A DNA stretch of 64,000 nt, from contig NZ_JAVIFU010000028.1 in assembly GCF_031157315.1 (NCBI RefSeq), positions 22,803-86,802 on the forward strand, read 5' to 3'. Shown in pieces: positions 45,468-55,479 of the stretch. Below the pieces are notes generated by a model. The model made no database searches. It was not told the DNA's origin and saw only the letters and a program-made list of their open reading frames with translations. The DNA is from Paenibacillus sp. LHD-38 (GTDB lineage: Bacteria > Bacillota > Bacilli > Paenibacillales > Paenibacillaceae). Position numbers and translations under genes: made by a program. Positions within the stretch are counted from its first letter, which is position 1, and each line of letters starts with the position of its first letter.

Positions 45468-45492
45468 GAAAAAGGGTACGGGTCACCGTACC
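45468..45492 (-). terminator. terminator of the Lpl-type importer operon
   Basis: GGTACGG pairs with CCGTACC around GTCA, with T-runs on both strands; it lies about 20 bases past the binding-protein stop. Confidence 0.85.
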
Positions 45493-45512
45493 TTTTTTTC
45501 AAAAAATGATGA

Positions 45513-47063
45513 TTATTTAAAATTATCGTAATATTTTTGATAGATACCCATCAGCTCGTCATAGCCCATTTTATTCAATTGATCAACGTAAGCATCCCAT
45601 CCTTCATCCGCTTTGCCTTGAATCATGAATTTAGGGATCATTTCTTTGATGTAACCGTCGATATCTGTTTGTAAGATGGACAGACGTTCTGCATCTTCTG
45701 CGCTATACATAACATTCGGATAAATTTCTTCCGGCTGATATGGAGCATACATTTCTGCATACTTCTCTTTCTCTTTTTGTCCATCGCTCTTCGTCACTTT
45801 ATTCAGCGTTTCCTCCAGGTTTGCAAATACACCGTAGGAGCCTGGCGTCGTCTTATGTCTAAATTCTTCATAGCCTACTCCTTCAGGCGCATTAACAATT
45901 GAAATCGTGCTATCGGCTTCTTTGGTCAGGTTTTCACCGAATGGCCCTAGAGATATCTGAATGCCTGTTTCTGGTTCAAACATTTGATCTACCCATTTGA
46001 TTGTGCGCTCTGGATTTTTATTGGCATTCGTAATTGAAAATCCGGAAGCACTGAAGGTTCCAAAGTTACGATTCCACATCTGGTCGCCGTTCGGTCCTTT
46101 CAATGGTTCAATTGCTGCATAATCTGTTTCTGATTTACCAAACATCGCAAAGTTGGACCAATTGAAATAAGCGCCTAAAATTGGCGTGCTGCTCTTTACT
46201 TTTGAATCGTATACCTGTACATCATGTGTGAACGCCTCAACATCAATCAAGCCTTCCGCGTATAATTCATGCATGAATTTAACGTATTCCTTGTATTCCG
46301 GACGTGTCGGTGCATAATACACCTTACCGTCTTCAACTCCGATATTACGCCCGACAACACCGAAAGAGCCGCTCAATGAATGTGGTCCTCGGATATCATT
46401 GTTATACATAAAGCTAAATGGAATTTCATCATTTTTGCCATTGCCATTCAAATCTTGGCCTTTAAAGGCCTTTAATACGGCCTTGAATTCTTCTGTTGTT
46501 TTTGGAATCTCAAGATTCAATTGATCAAGCCAACCTTTATTGATGAAGAAAGCATCATTTGATCTGCCTGCTTTGGAACCGTCATATTGCGGCAGCGCAT
46601 AGATATGGCCGTCCGAAGCGGTAATCATCTGCTTAATTTCAGGCATCTTTTCAAAAAACGCCTTAATATTTGGAGCATGCTCTTCGATTAGGCTTTCTAA
46701 TGGGATCAACTGACCGTTCGCCCCATATTTCACAATATCATTGGACCCCATCGTCCATGCGGAGAAGAACAGGTCCGGCAGATCGTTGCTGGCGAACATT
46801 AAGTTTACTTGCTCCTGGTACGTTTGCGTCGTTGCATTCGTCCACTCAATATCAATATTTACATTATCCTCAAACTGCTGCAGGAACGGCATATCATTCC
46901 AGTCTGTCGTAGCGGCTGGAGCTTTAACTCCAAATCCCTTAAATGTCACTTTTTCCTCGGCGTTATCCTTTGGAGTCTCTCCTGTGCCGCTAGTTCCGGT
47001 GTTGCCGCAGGCGCTTAGAACAAGTGCCAGCGTCACAAATAAAACCAAAAACTGCTTCTTCAT
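45513..47063 (-). CDS. ABC sugar importer, solute-binding lipoprotein (LplA-like)
   Basis: 516 residues. Lipobox VLSAC (Cys near 19). Large two-lobed binding protein of the LplA/oligosaccharide class: FASNDLPDLFFSAWTMGSND, ITASDGHIYALPQYDGSKAG, DLNGNGKNDEIPFSFMYNN (a DxNxNGxxDE calcium-like loop typical of this family), GFSITNANKNPERTIKWVD. ATG 47063 has GAGGGGG upstream. Last gene of a permease-permease-binding protein operon. The ligand is probably an oligosaccharide from a plant or host polysaccharide. Confidence 0.9.
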   Translation of the reverse strand: MKKQFLVLFVTLALVLSACGNTGTSGTGETPKDNAEEKVTFKGFGVKAPAATTDWNDMPFLQQFEDNVNIDIEWTNATTQTYQEQVNLMFASNDLPDLFFSAWTMGSNDIVKYGANGQLIPLESLIEEHAPNIKAFFEKMPEIKQMITASDGHIYALPQYDGSKAGRSNDAFFINKGWLDQLNLEIPKTTEEFKAVLKAFKGQDLNGNGKNDEIPFSFMYNNDIRGPHSLSGSFGVVGRNIGVEDGKVYYAPTRPEYKEYVKFMHELYAEGLIDVEAFTHDVQVYDSKVKSSTPILGAYFNWSNFAMFGKSETDYAAIEPLKGPNGDQMWNRNFGTFSASGFSITNANKNPERTIKWVDQMFEPETGIQISLGPFGENLTKEADSTISIVNAPEGVGYEEFRHKTTPGSYGVFANLEETLNKVTKSDGQKEKEKYAEMYAPYQPEEIYPNVMYSAEDAERLSILQTDIDGYIKEMIPKFMIQGKADEGWDAYVDQLNKMGYDELMGIYQKYYDNFK

Positions 47064-47105
47064 TTGTTTTCCCCCTCAATCTAATTTTTTATATGAACGG
47101 GCCCT

Positions 47106-48005
47106 TTAACCTTTAATAGACCCAATCATAACACCTTTAACAAAATGTTTTTGAACAAACGGATAAAGAATCAGCATCGGCAGGCTTGCCACGATCACAA
47201 TTCCATACTTGATCAATCCCGATAAATTTTGCATTTCGAGGCTGCCTTCCATCAAAGCGCCCGAATTTTCAAAGACCTCCTGCGCCTGAGTTAAAATCAA
47301 GACTTCCCTCAACACCAATTGAAGCGGATAGAGATCTGCATCACGCAAATAAATCAATGCGGAGAAATAGGTGTTCCAATGGCCCACTGCATAGAAAAGC
47401 ACCATAACTGCGATGATTGCTTTGGACAACGGTAAAACGACACTTAATAAAAATCTCCAGTTCGTGCAGCCATCCACGATTCCCGCATCCAATAGTTCAT
47501 CAGGGATCGTGCTTTGGAAGAATGTCTTCACGATGATTAAGTTATAAGCGGAGATGGCGCCTGGAATAACCAAGGCCCACATCGTGTTGACCATACCCAG
47601 ATCCTTAACCAGTAAATAGGACGGGATCATACCGCCGCCGAAAAACATCGTAAAGGTGATAAAGAACATGAATACATTTCGCCCTACGAGATCCTTGCGC
47701 GATAAGGCATATCCACCGGTGATCGTCAGTAAGATATTAATAGCTGTGCCAACCACTGTATAAATAATCGAGTTTTTATACCCGTTCCAAAGCTTATCGT
47801 GCTCCAGAATCATTTTGTAGCCTTCAAATGTAATATCCTTCGGCCAAATCCAAATTTCCCCGTTGTTTACTGCCGCCGGATGACTAATTGAAGCGATAAG
47901 CATGAAATATAAAGGATAGATGGTAGCCAATAAAACGATGACAAAGAAAGCAGTGTTCGCAAAATCAAAAATTTTATCTCCTTTGGTGCGGCTAACTGTA
48001 TTCAA
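47106..48005 (-). CDS. ABC sugar permease, LplC-like
   Basis: About 300 residues. The frame is open upstream inside the neighbouring permease, but TTG 48005 has AAGGAGGTG seven bases before it, so I start there (MNTVSRTKGDKIF). Six membrane segments; the EAA loop is LLDAGIVDGCTNWRFLLSVV. MIPSYLLVKDLGMVNTMWAL is characteristic of the LplC/YtcP branch. It begins 16 bases beyond the LplB-like stop. Confidence 0.88.
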   Translation of the reverse strand: MNTVSRTKGDKIFDFANTAFFVIVLLATIYPLYFMLIASISHPAAVNNGEIWIWPKDITFEGYKMILEHDKLWNGYKNSIIYTVVGTAINILLTITGGYALSRKDLVGRNVFMFFITFTMFFGGGMIPSYLLVKDLGMVNTMWALVIPGAISAYNLIIVKTFFQSTIPDELLDAGIVDGCTNWRFLLSVVLPLSKAIIAVMVLFYAVGHWNTYFSALIYLRDADLYPLQLVLREVLILTQAQEVFENSGALMEGSLEMQNLSGLIKYGIVIVASLPMLILYPFVQKHFVKGVMIGSIKG

Positions 48006-48021
48006 CCGAGCACCTCCTTTC

Positions 48022-48987
48022 TTACCACAAGCTGCCTTGTCCAGCTTTTTTCGCTGACTGATTGATGACGATAAGCAAAATGAAATTAATGACCGAGTTG
48101 AATAATCCGACTGCAGCCGCATAACCATATTGGGCGCCTAACAGACCGGTCTTATATACATGAGTTTGAATAATTTCCGATGAAGACACATTCAATGAAT
48201 TCTGCATCAGGTAAACCTTCTCAAATCCAATATTCAGCAAGCTTCCGAAGCTGAGGATCAGCATAATAATAACCGTAGGCAATATTCCCGGGATATCAAT
48301 GTGCAATATCCTTTTTATCTTGCTCGCTCCGTCCATAATGGCCGCTTCATGCAAATCCGGGCTAATGCCGCTCAGTGCTGCGAGATAGATGATCATTCCC
48401 CAGCCCATGTTTTGCCAAACACCGGAGAAAACAAACAGGGATTTAAACCATTCTGGTATTCCAAAGAAAAAGATCGGCTCAAAGCCCAGAATGACCAGCA
48501 ACTGATTGATGATTCCGCTTCTTGGCGATAGAAACAGATACAGCATTCCGACCATGACCACCACGGAAATAAAATGCGGCGCGTACGTGATCGTTTGTAC
48601 AACCTTCTTAAACTTCTGGCTCATCAATTGATTCAATAACAGAGCCATAATAATAGGAATCGGGAACATTGCCATTTCAAAAACCGCTAATCCGATCGTA
48701 TTTTTCAATACAATTGACAATTGATAAGAATTGAAAAATCGCTCGAATTGATCAAAACCAATCCACGGGCTATTCGTTATACCCTGCACTGGATTGAAGT
48801 TTTTAAACGCAATTTGAACCCCATACATAGGTAAATAGTGAAATACCAAAAAGTATAGAAGCGTTGGCAGAAGCAATAAATATAAATCGTAGTTCAGCCA
48901 TATCTTTTTTAATTTTTGGGGTAGTGGCTTTTTCCTGACTGCCACAAGCTGATTTTCTTGAATTGCTGCATTTCCTTGCACCTCCAT
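48022..48987 (-). CDS. ABC sugar permease, LplB-like
   Basis: 321 residues, six membrane segments, HYLPMYGVQIAFKNFNPVQG near the first loop and the EAA loop DLHEAAIMDGASKIKRILHI. First gene of the importer operon, start ATG 48987 with AAGGAAGGGG. No ATPase gene is adjacent, as for the first importer. Confidence 0.9.
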   Translation of the reverse strand: MEVQGNAAIQENQLVAVRKKPLPQKLKKIWLNYDLYLLLLPTLLYFLVFHYLPMYGVQIAFKNFNPVQGITNSPWIGFDQFERFFNSYQLSIVLKNTIGLAVFEMAMFPIPIIMALLLNQLMSQKFKKVVQTITYAPHFISVVVMVGMLYLFLSPRSGIINQLLVILGFEPIFFFGIPEWFKSLFVFSGVWQNMGWGMIIYLAALSGISPDLHEAAIMDGASKIKRILHIDIPGILPTVIIMLILSFGSLLNIGFEKVYLMQNSLNVSSSEIIQTHVYKTGLLGAQYGYAAAVGLFNSVINFILLIVINQSAKKAGQGSLW

Positions 48988-49049
48988 TATTAACCCCTTC
49001 CTTTATCATTTTGCATAGTCCGGATGTCGTAAGCGATTACATTTTAGAG

Positions 49050-49100
49050 CCGACACCTCAAATCCATTGATGTCATCATAAAATGGATTTGAAGCGTCGG
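49050..49100 (-). repeat. long stem-loop in the leader of the Lpl-type operon
   Basis: CCGACACCTCAAATCCAT (49050-49067) and 49083-49100 pair with two mismatches; the loop contains TGATGTCATCA, itself palindromic. No T-run follows, so it is more likely a leader structure or operator than a terminator. Confidence 0.55.
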
Positions 49101-49194
49101 CAATCAGTCAATTCTACAGGCATGTGCGAAAACCGAAATGAGAAGAAATGAAGGAAGTAAGCCAAAACTGAACCGTTATGCAATAAATGAACAG

Positions 49195-49244
49195 CAGAAA
49201 AAACACTCCTGAATGCAGCCTATAAACAACTGCTTTCAGGAGTG
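49195..49244 (-). terminator. terminator of the AraC-type regulator gene
   Basis: CACTCCTGAA (49204-49213) pairs with TTCAGGAGTG (49235-49244); T-run on the minus strand. Confidence 0.85.
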
Positions 49245-49256
49245 GATATTCAAAAA

Positions 49257-51500
49257 TCAGTCAGCATTTTGATTCGCATATTGTTTTCTGTACTCTCCTG
49301 GCGTGAGCTTCTCCGATTGCTTAAACTTCCTGATAAAGCTTGATACATCACTATAACCAACCTGCAGGGCAATATCCTTGACCGGCAAATCTGTACGGAT
49401 CAGCAGCTCCTTCGTGTGACTCATTCTTAATCGATTCAAATGCTGCAGAACCGTTTCACCCGTTTGCTTCTTCACATAACGCATAATATACGCTTCGGAT
49501 AATGAAAAGTGACTGGCCAGCGCTTGAATCGAGAATTGCTCATCCTGGTAGTTGGCCCGAATATAGGATAACAGCTCCTCCAGCAGCTTGTAATCAGACA
49601 GACCCTCCTCGTTCAATGCGAATACGGTCTGAATCAACTGCTTAACCGTCTCCTCCAATTGTTCCACCGATTGAAAATCATTAATTTGCAAAATGTCCGG
49701 CAGATCATCTTCAAGCTTATGGTTCACATTATGCATATGATGGACAACTCTCATGACGGTGCTTGATACATCATAGATCAGGCACTTCGCCATAAATAAG
49801 CTGGTGGCCGGAGCTTTAACGATCTGGATGATCTGTTCCATCACCAGCTCGACCTCGCCTTTCATCCTTTGTCTCAAAAATAACTCAAGGTCTGCCACCA
49901 TTTTTTTATCATACCATTGCAAATTGAGGTTGTCGGCGAACGTCTCCGTAAAAAAGATGATCTGACCGACGCCTTTGATCAATTTATAATCTAAAGCTGC
50001 CGAAGCCTCCAAATAAGACTTCCCTATTTGAGTGATTTCGCTGTAGCTGTTACCAACTCCGATTGTTGTCGTAAAAGAATTGGATTTGATAAACTTTTGA
50101 TGCCACTGGCTCAGCAGCGGCACCTTCACATCTCCCGACAAAATAATCGCAATTTTGGACGCTTCAAACAGCTCAACCTGATATTTTTCCATAATCGGCA
50201 GCTGAGTCATCCACCCCTCCACCAGCGCGGCACACTCTTGGGCAGGCGGAGTATGATCTCCATGAAACTCTACAAGCACAACATAATAGGTGGACTCTTC
50301 GAACGTAAGTCCAAGATCTTCCCCCAGCAAATTCAATTCATCATAATCCATGATCTCTCCTCGAAGCAACCGAGTAAGCAAATGCTTCTGAAGGACCGGT
50401 CTGCTGTTCTCAACACGTTCGCTTAACATCTGATTCCTGGACTCGGAGTAATGAATCGCCTCCCAGACTTTATCGAGACCGTGGCGGTTTTGTACCGCTC
50501 GAGACCATTTCTCTTCGGCATGATGGATGAGCTTGTGCAATGGTTTATAATTTAAATGCATGCCCAAGAAAATAAGAAGTATTCCCGCTCCAAAAATAAT
50601 GACATAGGCGAGCAGCACTTTATTCCTAACGGCATTTACTTCCTTCATTAGTTCTGATTCCGGCGATATGGTGATGAACGTCCAATCCAGAAAATCTGAT
50701 TTGATAGAAGACAAATAATATACCTTTCCTTCTATCGTTAAGGTGCCGCCCCCATTCAAAATTTCATTCTGGTATTCATTTGAAATCGTTGAAATTTCGG
50801 AATCCCTGTCAAATAGCGTTGCAACCGCCTGACCATTCTGATCAAGGATGAAGGCATTGCCTTCTTGCGAGCTCACCACATTGTTCAGCATATCTTTAAT
50901 CATTTGCTCTTTAATAAAGAAAATCAGCGTCCCATACGGATTTTTGCTATTAAAGGGGACTGGCGCCACGTAAGTAATCATATGGAGCAGCTCGCTATTA
51001 AATGTATTTATCTCTTCTGCATTTCTTAAAAAGGGCTGTTTACTCTCATTGATATCCTTGTAGAAATCATCATGTGACCAATTCTGATATTGGTAATAGG
51101 AGTTGATGAAGGAGTCAAGCGAATAGCTTGAACCGCTCGAAAATAAATATTGATCGCCTCTAATATAATAAAAAACTTCATAGATGAAATCATTGCCGAC
51201 TTTATAGTCTAGTATCTGTTTCGCCTTAAAAACATCAAAAAAATTATTAAAAAAGTAAGGCGTCAATTCATGCTGCGTTGATACCTGCATCGATATTTTA
51301 TGCAATTCGGATAGCTTCGTATCCATCATCGTCTTCATTTGTATCAATTTTTGCTCATTTGATTCGGTTACCTGTTCTTTTAAATTAGTCAGCAAGGAAT
51401 TATGGAAAATATACCCCATTATGATGACTGGAATAATGAGTAACAGGATATAAAACGATAAATGCTGTATAACAAGAGGAATCCTTACACTCTTCTTCAT
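49257..51500 (-). CDS. membrane-bound AraC-family regulator of the Lpl-type operon
   Basis: 747 residues. TM1 about 14-32 (SFYILLLIIPVIIMGYIF), an extracellular sensor domain to about 290 (FIYEVFYYIRGDQYLFSSGS), TM2 about 295-315 (LLAYVIIFGAGILLIFLGM), a cytoplasmic middle region of about 300 residues (LLTRLLRGEIMDYDELNLLG) and a C-terminal AraC double HTH (FSIQALASHFSLSEAYIMRY and IALQVGYSDVSSFIRKFKQS). This one-component architecture (YtdP-type) couples extracellular sensing directly to DNA binding. It is encoded next to and on the same strand as the importer, which it probably activates. Confidence 0.88.
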   Translation of the reverse strand: MKKSVRIPLVIQHLSFYILLLIIPVIIMGYIFHNSLLTNLKEQVTESNEQKLIQMKTMMDTKLSELHKISMQVSTQHELTPYFFNNFFDVFKAKQILDYKVGNDFIYEVFYYIRGDQYLFSSGSSYSLDSFINSYYQYQNWSHDDFYKDINESKQPFLRNAEEINTFNSELLHMITYVAPVPFNSKNPYGTLIFFIKEQMIKDMLNNVVSSQEGNAFILDQNGQAVATLFDRDSEISTISNEYQNEILNGGGTLTIEGKVYYLSSIKSDFLDWTFITISPESELMKEVNAVRNKVLLAYVIIFGAGILLIFLGMHLNYKPLHKLIHHAEEKWSRAVQNRHGLDKVWEAIHYSESRNQMLSERVENSRPVLQKHLLTRLLRGEIMDYDELNLLGEDLGLTFEESTYYVVLVEFHGDHTPPAQECAALVEGWMTQLPIMEKYQVELFEASKIAIILSGDVKVPLLSQWHQKFIKSNSFTTTIGVGNSYSEITQIGKSYLEASAALDYKLIKGVGQIIFFTETFADNLNLQWYDKKMVADLELFLRQRMKGEVELVMEQIIQIVKAPATSLFMAKCLIYDVSSTVMRVVHHMHNVNHKLEDDLPDILQINDFQSVEQLEETVKQLIQTVFALNEEGLSDYKLLEELLSYIRANYQDEQFSIQALASHFSLSEAYIMRYVKKQTGETVLQHLNRLRMSHTKELLIRTDLPVKDIALQVGYSDVSSFIRKFKQSEKLTPGEYRKQYANQNAD

Positions 51501-51603
51501 CCATTTTTCATTCCTTTTTCGTGATGCGGTACCAGCAGTTTAACAGCGCTTACAAAAAAGAAGGTCACCCAGAACTGCAGTTCATTTCTATCATAACATT
51601 GCG

Positions 51604-51933
51604 TTAATCATATTTATCGCCTAGTGTACGGCAATACTTTTGGACTTCGTTTTTGAGCGCTTCCGTTATTAAAATTCGACGGGTGTTCCCAGTCTTCTTC
51701 TCTCGTACCTTAAGATGCGCGGCCGCCTTCACCTCACATACTCGCAGAGGTAGAATGTCACTGACCCACTGATTTGCATCAAGCTCGACAGGGTTAAAAA
51801 TCGAAGAATCCTCGTCTCCCATTCCCCATCCATTGTCTTCTTCCATTTTCTGTATTGCCAGTTGACGTTCCGAAGGTTTAATTTGTGCCGCAAGCTCAAA
51901 CAGCTTACGATAACCATGCATGTAAACGAACAA
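51604..51933 (-). pseudogene. chimera of GH29 alpha-L-fucosidase start and tyrosine integrase fragment
   Basis: 109 codons in one frame. The first half reads AAQIKPSERQLAIQKMEEDN, GDEDSSIFNPVELDANQWV, as in the N-terminus of GH29 fucosidases, with the segment between QKME and the GDED part shortened by a deletion. The second half (HLKVREKKTGNTRRILITEA, LKNEVQKYCRTLG) is the middle of a tyrosine recombinase. Neither has its catalytic residues. The junction is near 51730. Confidence 0.6.
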
Positions 51934-52100
51934 ACTTTCGGTTTTCCTCTATTTGATTATACGGAGCTCGAAGCCTCCCTGGATGCCGCACTGCTTGCCG
52001 CCTACAATGTATTTGTAACAGGCGAATACGGTGTTTACAACTATCAGCTTCTGTCCCGCTGCACGCTGCTTCTGTTGTTGAACAATTGGGTCTGCTTGGA
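51934..52100. other. short gap with an unassigned coding-like run
   Basis: On the plus strand 51940-52095 reads FGFPLFDYTELEASLDAALL and AAYNVFVTGEYGVYNYQLLS, protein-like but not recognised; it has no start of its own and runs into the convergent AraC gene end. Confidence 0.25.
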
Positions 52101-52979
52101 CTACATTCCTTTCCATATGGTTTCCCGATAGGCTGTTGGCGTCAGTGAAAAACGATTCTTAAACGTTCGTGTAAATGCATACAAAGAGGAATAGCCGGTC
52201 GTAAAAGCGACTTCCGTAATCGAGGCGTTCGTCTCTGCGAGGAGCCGTTTGGCTGAATCCATCCGAACCTGCGTGATGAAATCGTTCGGTGACATTCCCA
52301 CCTTCTTCGCAAAAGCGACCGAGTAATACGTCCGGTTCATCCCCGCAGTTCTAGCTGCTTGCTGAACAGTGATGCCTTCCAAAGCGTGCTGCCGGATATA
52401 GGACATGCTTTGCTTAACCCAGTCCGCCGTCTCCAATGATTGCGCTTTTGGAACTGTCCGGCATAACGCGGCAAAGAGGCAATAGAGCAGACTTTGCATT
52501 TCGAGCGACAGCACATTGGCGGTTTCCGTCTCCGTGCCGCGCATTAAGCGAAACAGGCCGTTAACTGCCAGCTCCGCTTCCTGCGTCCATTTGCCCTCCA
52601 GGAACGGATTCTCACTGCTTATTCCGGTAGGCTTCAGTATCTCTGCTGCACGCGGACCATCGATGACAATCCAGCTCATTTTCGGTGGTGGTTCTCCCTC
52701 GATCGCGTAGTAGGTATAGGTACGCATCGGGAACAAGCAGAAGATGTCCCCAGAGGATAACGTCACGCTTTTTTCAGGATCCCACTCCACACGGACCATG
52801 CCTTCCTTCACTATGTGCAAACTATAGCTTTCGATCCGCCTTGGTCCAACATAGTAGCCTTGCTTCGTCTCCGTGATGCCTCCGCGTACTGGCCAAATGG
52901 AGCATTGCTTGTCCAGTTCATTCAACGCGTAATACAAATACTCGGCGGTTTCGTAGCCGCCCGTTACAAACGTATTCAT
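52101..52979 (-). CDS. AraC-family transcriptional regulator
   Basis: About 292 residues from ATG 52979 (GAGGGG nine bases upstream), shorter than the full open frame. N-terminal cupin-like sensing domain (YSLHIVKEGMVRVEWDPEKS, SGDIFCLFPMRTYTYYAIEG), C-terminal double HTH (ITVQQAARTAGMNRTYYSVA, FAKKVGMSPNDFITQVRMDS, ITEVAFTTGYSSLYAFTRTF). Divergent from a sulfatase gene with about 106 bp between starts, so it is its likely local activator. Confidence 0.88.
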   Translation of the reverse strand: MNTFVTGGYETAEYLYYALNELDKQCSIWPVRGGITETKQGYYVGPRRIESYSLHIVKEGMVRVEWDPEKSVTLSSGDIFCLFPMRTYTYYAIEGEPPPKMSWIVIDGPRAAEILKPTGISSENPFLEGKWTQEAELAVNGLFRLMRGTETETANVLSLEMQSLLYCLFAALCRTVPKAQSLETADWVKQSMSYIRQHALEGITVQQAARTAGMNRTYYSVAFAKKVGMSPNDFITQVRMDSAKRLLAETNASITEVAFTTGYSSLYAFTRTFKNRFSLTPTAYRETIWKGM

Positions 52980-53085
52980 CTCAATCCGCCCCTCAACCTG
53001 ACAAATTGATAAATCAACCATACATAATGCTATTTTACGACCACTTCATTTACATTACAATAATTGATATGGAGGCGATTTTTTC

Positions 53086-54621
53086 TTGAAAAAACCAAAC
53101 ATTTTGTTGATTACGAGTGATCAGCAGCATTGGAACACGCTAGGTTATTTCAACAATGAATTAAGCACGCCAAATTTGGATCGACTCATTCGATCAGGCA
53201 CAACCTTTACCAGAGCCTATTGCCCCAACCCGACATGCACACCTAGCCGGGCTTCCATTATCACGGGACAATACCCGAGTCAGCACGGCGCATGGACGCT
53301 GGGTACGAAGCTCATGGAAGACCGTCACTGTGTGGGAGAGGACTTCAACGCTGCCGGCTACAAAACGGCACTTGTAGGCAAAGCCCATTTTCAGCCGCTT
53401 ACATCAACAGAACAATACCCGTCGGTGGAGGCCTATCCGGTTCTGCAGGATTTGGAGAAATGGAAGCATTTCCATGGTCCCTTCTACGGCTTCGAGCATG
53501 TCGAGCTCACGCGCAATCATACAAACGAAGCCCATGTTGGCCAGCATTATACCTTATGGCTGGAGGAGAGAGGCTGCATGAATTGGCGGGATTACTTCCT
53601 CCCGCCTACAGGCAACATGGATCCTGCCATTACGTACAAATGGCCAATACCCGAGGAATACCATTATAACACATGGATTGCGGAGCGCACGAACGCACTT
53701 ATGGAGCAGTACAACGAAGAAGATAAACCTTTCTTCCTTTGGTCAAGCTTCTTCGATCCGCATCCAGAGTATTTGGTGCCGGAGCCATGGGATACGATGT
53801 ACGATCCTGATTCCCTGACTATTCCCTCTCTTGTACCAGGCGAGCATGACAAAAACCCGCCTCATTTCGGCTTAACGCAAGAGGACGATCCGGACTTCTC
53901 TCCATGGGCTGAAACCGGTAAAGGCATTCACGGTTACCGTTCACACCATTATTACGAGTACGGGGAGAGGAAGAAGCTTACCGATTACGACAAGAAAAAG
54001 CTGGTTGCCGTCTATTACGGCATGATCAGCTTAATGGACAAATATATCGGTAAAATTCTGGATAAGCTTGACGAACTCGGTATCGCAGACAATACCATCA
54101 TCGTATTTACGACGGATCATGGTCATTTCTTCGGCCAACACGGTTTGCAGGCAAAAGGCGGCTTCCATTACGAGGATCTGATCCGTCTGCCGTTCATCGT
54201 GAGTTACCCGGGACATGTTCCGGCAGGAGTAACGTCCGAGGCTATCCAATCGCTCGTTGACCTGTCGCCAACGTTCCTGTCGCTCAGCGGCATTCCTATC
54301 CCGCATGCGATGACAGGCGTAGATCAAAGCCAGGTATGGAAAGGCTCGGCTTCTTCTGCCAGAGATCATGCTATATGTGAATTCCGTCATGAGCCTACGA
54401 CGATTCACCAGAAAACGTACGTCGACCAACGCTACAAAATCACCGTTTATTATAACCAAACCTACGGTGAAATCTTCGATTTGAAGGACGACCCGAACGA
54501 GCTCAATAACTTGTGGGACGATCCAGAATATTCGGCGCTGAAAATCGAACTGCTGCTTAAGTACATTTGGGCAGAGCTTGGCAAAGAATCCATGCCGATG
54601 CCGCGTATTTGGGGGGCATAA
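53086..54621 (+). CDS. type I sulfatase (formylglycine-dependent)
   Basis: 511 residues from TTG 53086, GGAGGCGA upstream. NILLITSDQQHWNTLGYF gives the first metal Asp; CTPSRASIITGQYPSQHG carries the formylglycine Cys at 51; LVGKAHFQP the conserved Lys/His; VFTTDHGHFFGQHGLQ the second metal cluster. No signal peptide, so probably cytoplasmic, acting on imported sulfated oligosaccharides. Quite different from the sulfatase at 30.7 kb in the loop regions, suggesting another sulfate position. Followed by a clear terminator. Confidence 0.88.
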   Translation: MKKPNILLITSDQQHWNTLGYFNNELSTPNLDRLIRSGTTFTRAYCPNPTCTPSRASIITGQYPSQHGAWTLGTKLMEDRHCVGEDFNAAGYKTALVGKAHFQPLTSTEQYPSVEAYPVLQDLEKWKHFHGPFYGFEHVELTRNHTNEAHVGQHYTLWLEERGCMNWRDYFLPPTGNMDPAITYKWPIPEEYHYNTWIAERTNALMEQYNEEDKPFFLWSSFFDPHPEYLVPEPWDTMYDPDSLTIPSLVPGEHDKNPPHFGLTQEDDPDFSPWAETGKGIHGYRSHHYYEYGERKKLTDYDKKKLVAVYYGMISLMDKYIGKILDKLDELGIADNTIIVFTTDHGHFFGQHGLQAKGGFHYEDLIRLPFIVSYPGHVPAGVTSEAIQSLVDLSPTFLSLSGIPIPHAMTGVDQSQVWKGSASSARDHAICEFRHEPTTIHQKTYVDQRYKITVYYNQTYGEIFDLKDDPNELNNLWDDPEYSALKIELLLKYIWAELGKESMPMPRIWGA

Positions 54622-54644
54622 ATGGACTGAGAGATAAATAGATA

Positions 54645-54682
54645 GGCGGCAAGGGATTCGTTAATCCCTTGCCGCCATTTTA
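54645..54682 (+). terminator. terminator of the sulfatase gene
   Basis: GGCGGCAAGGGAT (54645-54657) pairs perfectly with ATCCCTTGCCGCC (54664-54676), then ATTTT. The following 270 bases up to the transposase start are non-coding and AT-rich and look like the left end of an IS1182 element. Confidence 0.85.
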
Positions 54683-54952
54683 ATTGAAAGATGTCAGGTG
54701 TCGGGAACGAGAGCATAGACGGATGGTCAAGAGCACCAAAAAACTTTTTTCTTTTGCTTTGAATTTTCCAAATGGAAGAAAAAAGTTTTTTGCCCCTTGA
54801 CGATCCGGCTACGGCACTTAGAAAAAAACGTGTTGGGCCGGGGCCGAGGCCACTGAAAAAGTCCAAAACTCTTAAACAGGATACCATTTCCGTAATTTTA
54901 AGCGGAAGGGTGCCCTGTATTCTTGTATAATAAAGGTAATAATAGCTAGGCG

Positions 54953-55450
54953 GTGACCCGAATGATTTCAAACCAACAAACCTTAAACCTCAGTCCATAT
55001 ATGGGCATATACGATATTGTCGTACCTAAAGATAATATGTTGCGTCAGATTAATGACCTTGTAGATTTTTCGTTCGTCCATGAAGAATTAGAAGATAAAT
55101 ATTGCCTCGACAATGGTCGTAACGCAGTGCCTCCCATTCGGATGTTTAAGTATTTGTTATTGAAATCGATCTTCGATCTATCGGATGTGGATATCGTAGA
55201 ACGTTCTAAATATGATAGGTCTCCAAAATATTTCTTAGATATGGCACCTGAAGATGCGGTCATCCATCCGAGTTCACTCACGAAGTTTCGTAAACTTCGC
55301 TTGAAAGATGTGAACCTGCTCGACATGCTTATTCAAAAGACAGTTGAAATCGCATTAGAAAAAGAACTCATTAAGAGCAAAGCGATCATTGTGGATTCTA
55401 CGCATACGAAAGCACGATTCAACCAGCAAACACCTAAAGAATTTTGGCTC
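54953..55450 (+). pseudogene. IS1182-family transposase, C-terminally truncated
   Basis: The first 160 codons are well preserved: NLSPYMGIYDIVVPKDNMLR, NAVPPIRMFKYLLLKSIFDL, SDVDIVERSKYDRSPKYFLD and IIVDSTHTKARFNQ with the first catalytic Asp. A TATAAT at 54926-54931 may drive it. At about 55445 the frame meets inverted ISL3-side sequence and stops. Full-length proteins are about 480 residues. Confidence 0.8.
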
Positions 55451-55479
55451 AACCTCAAAATCATTGCTTGACGATTTAA

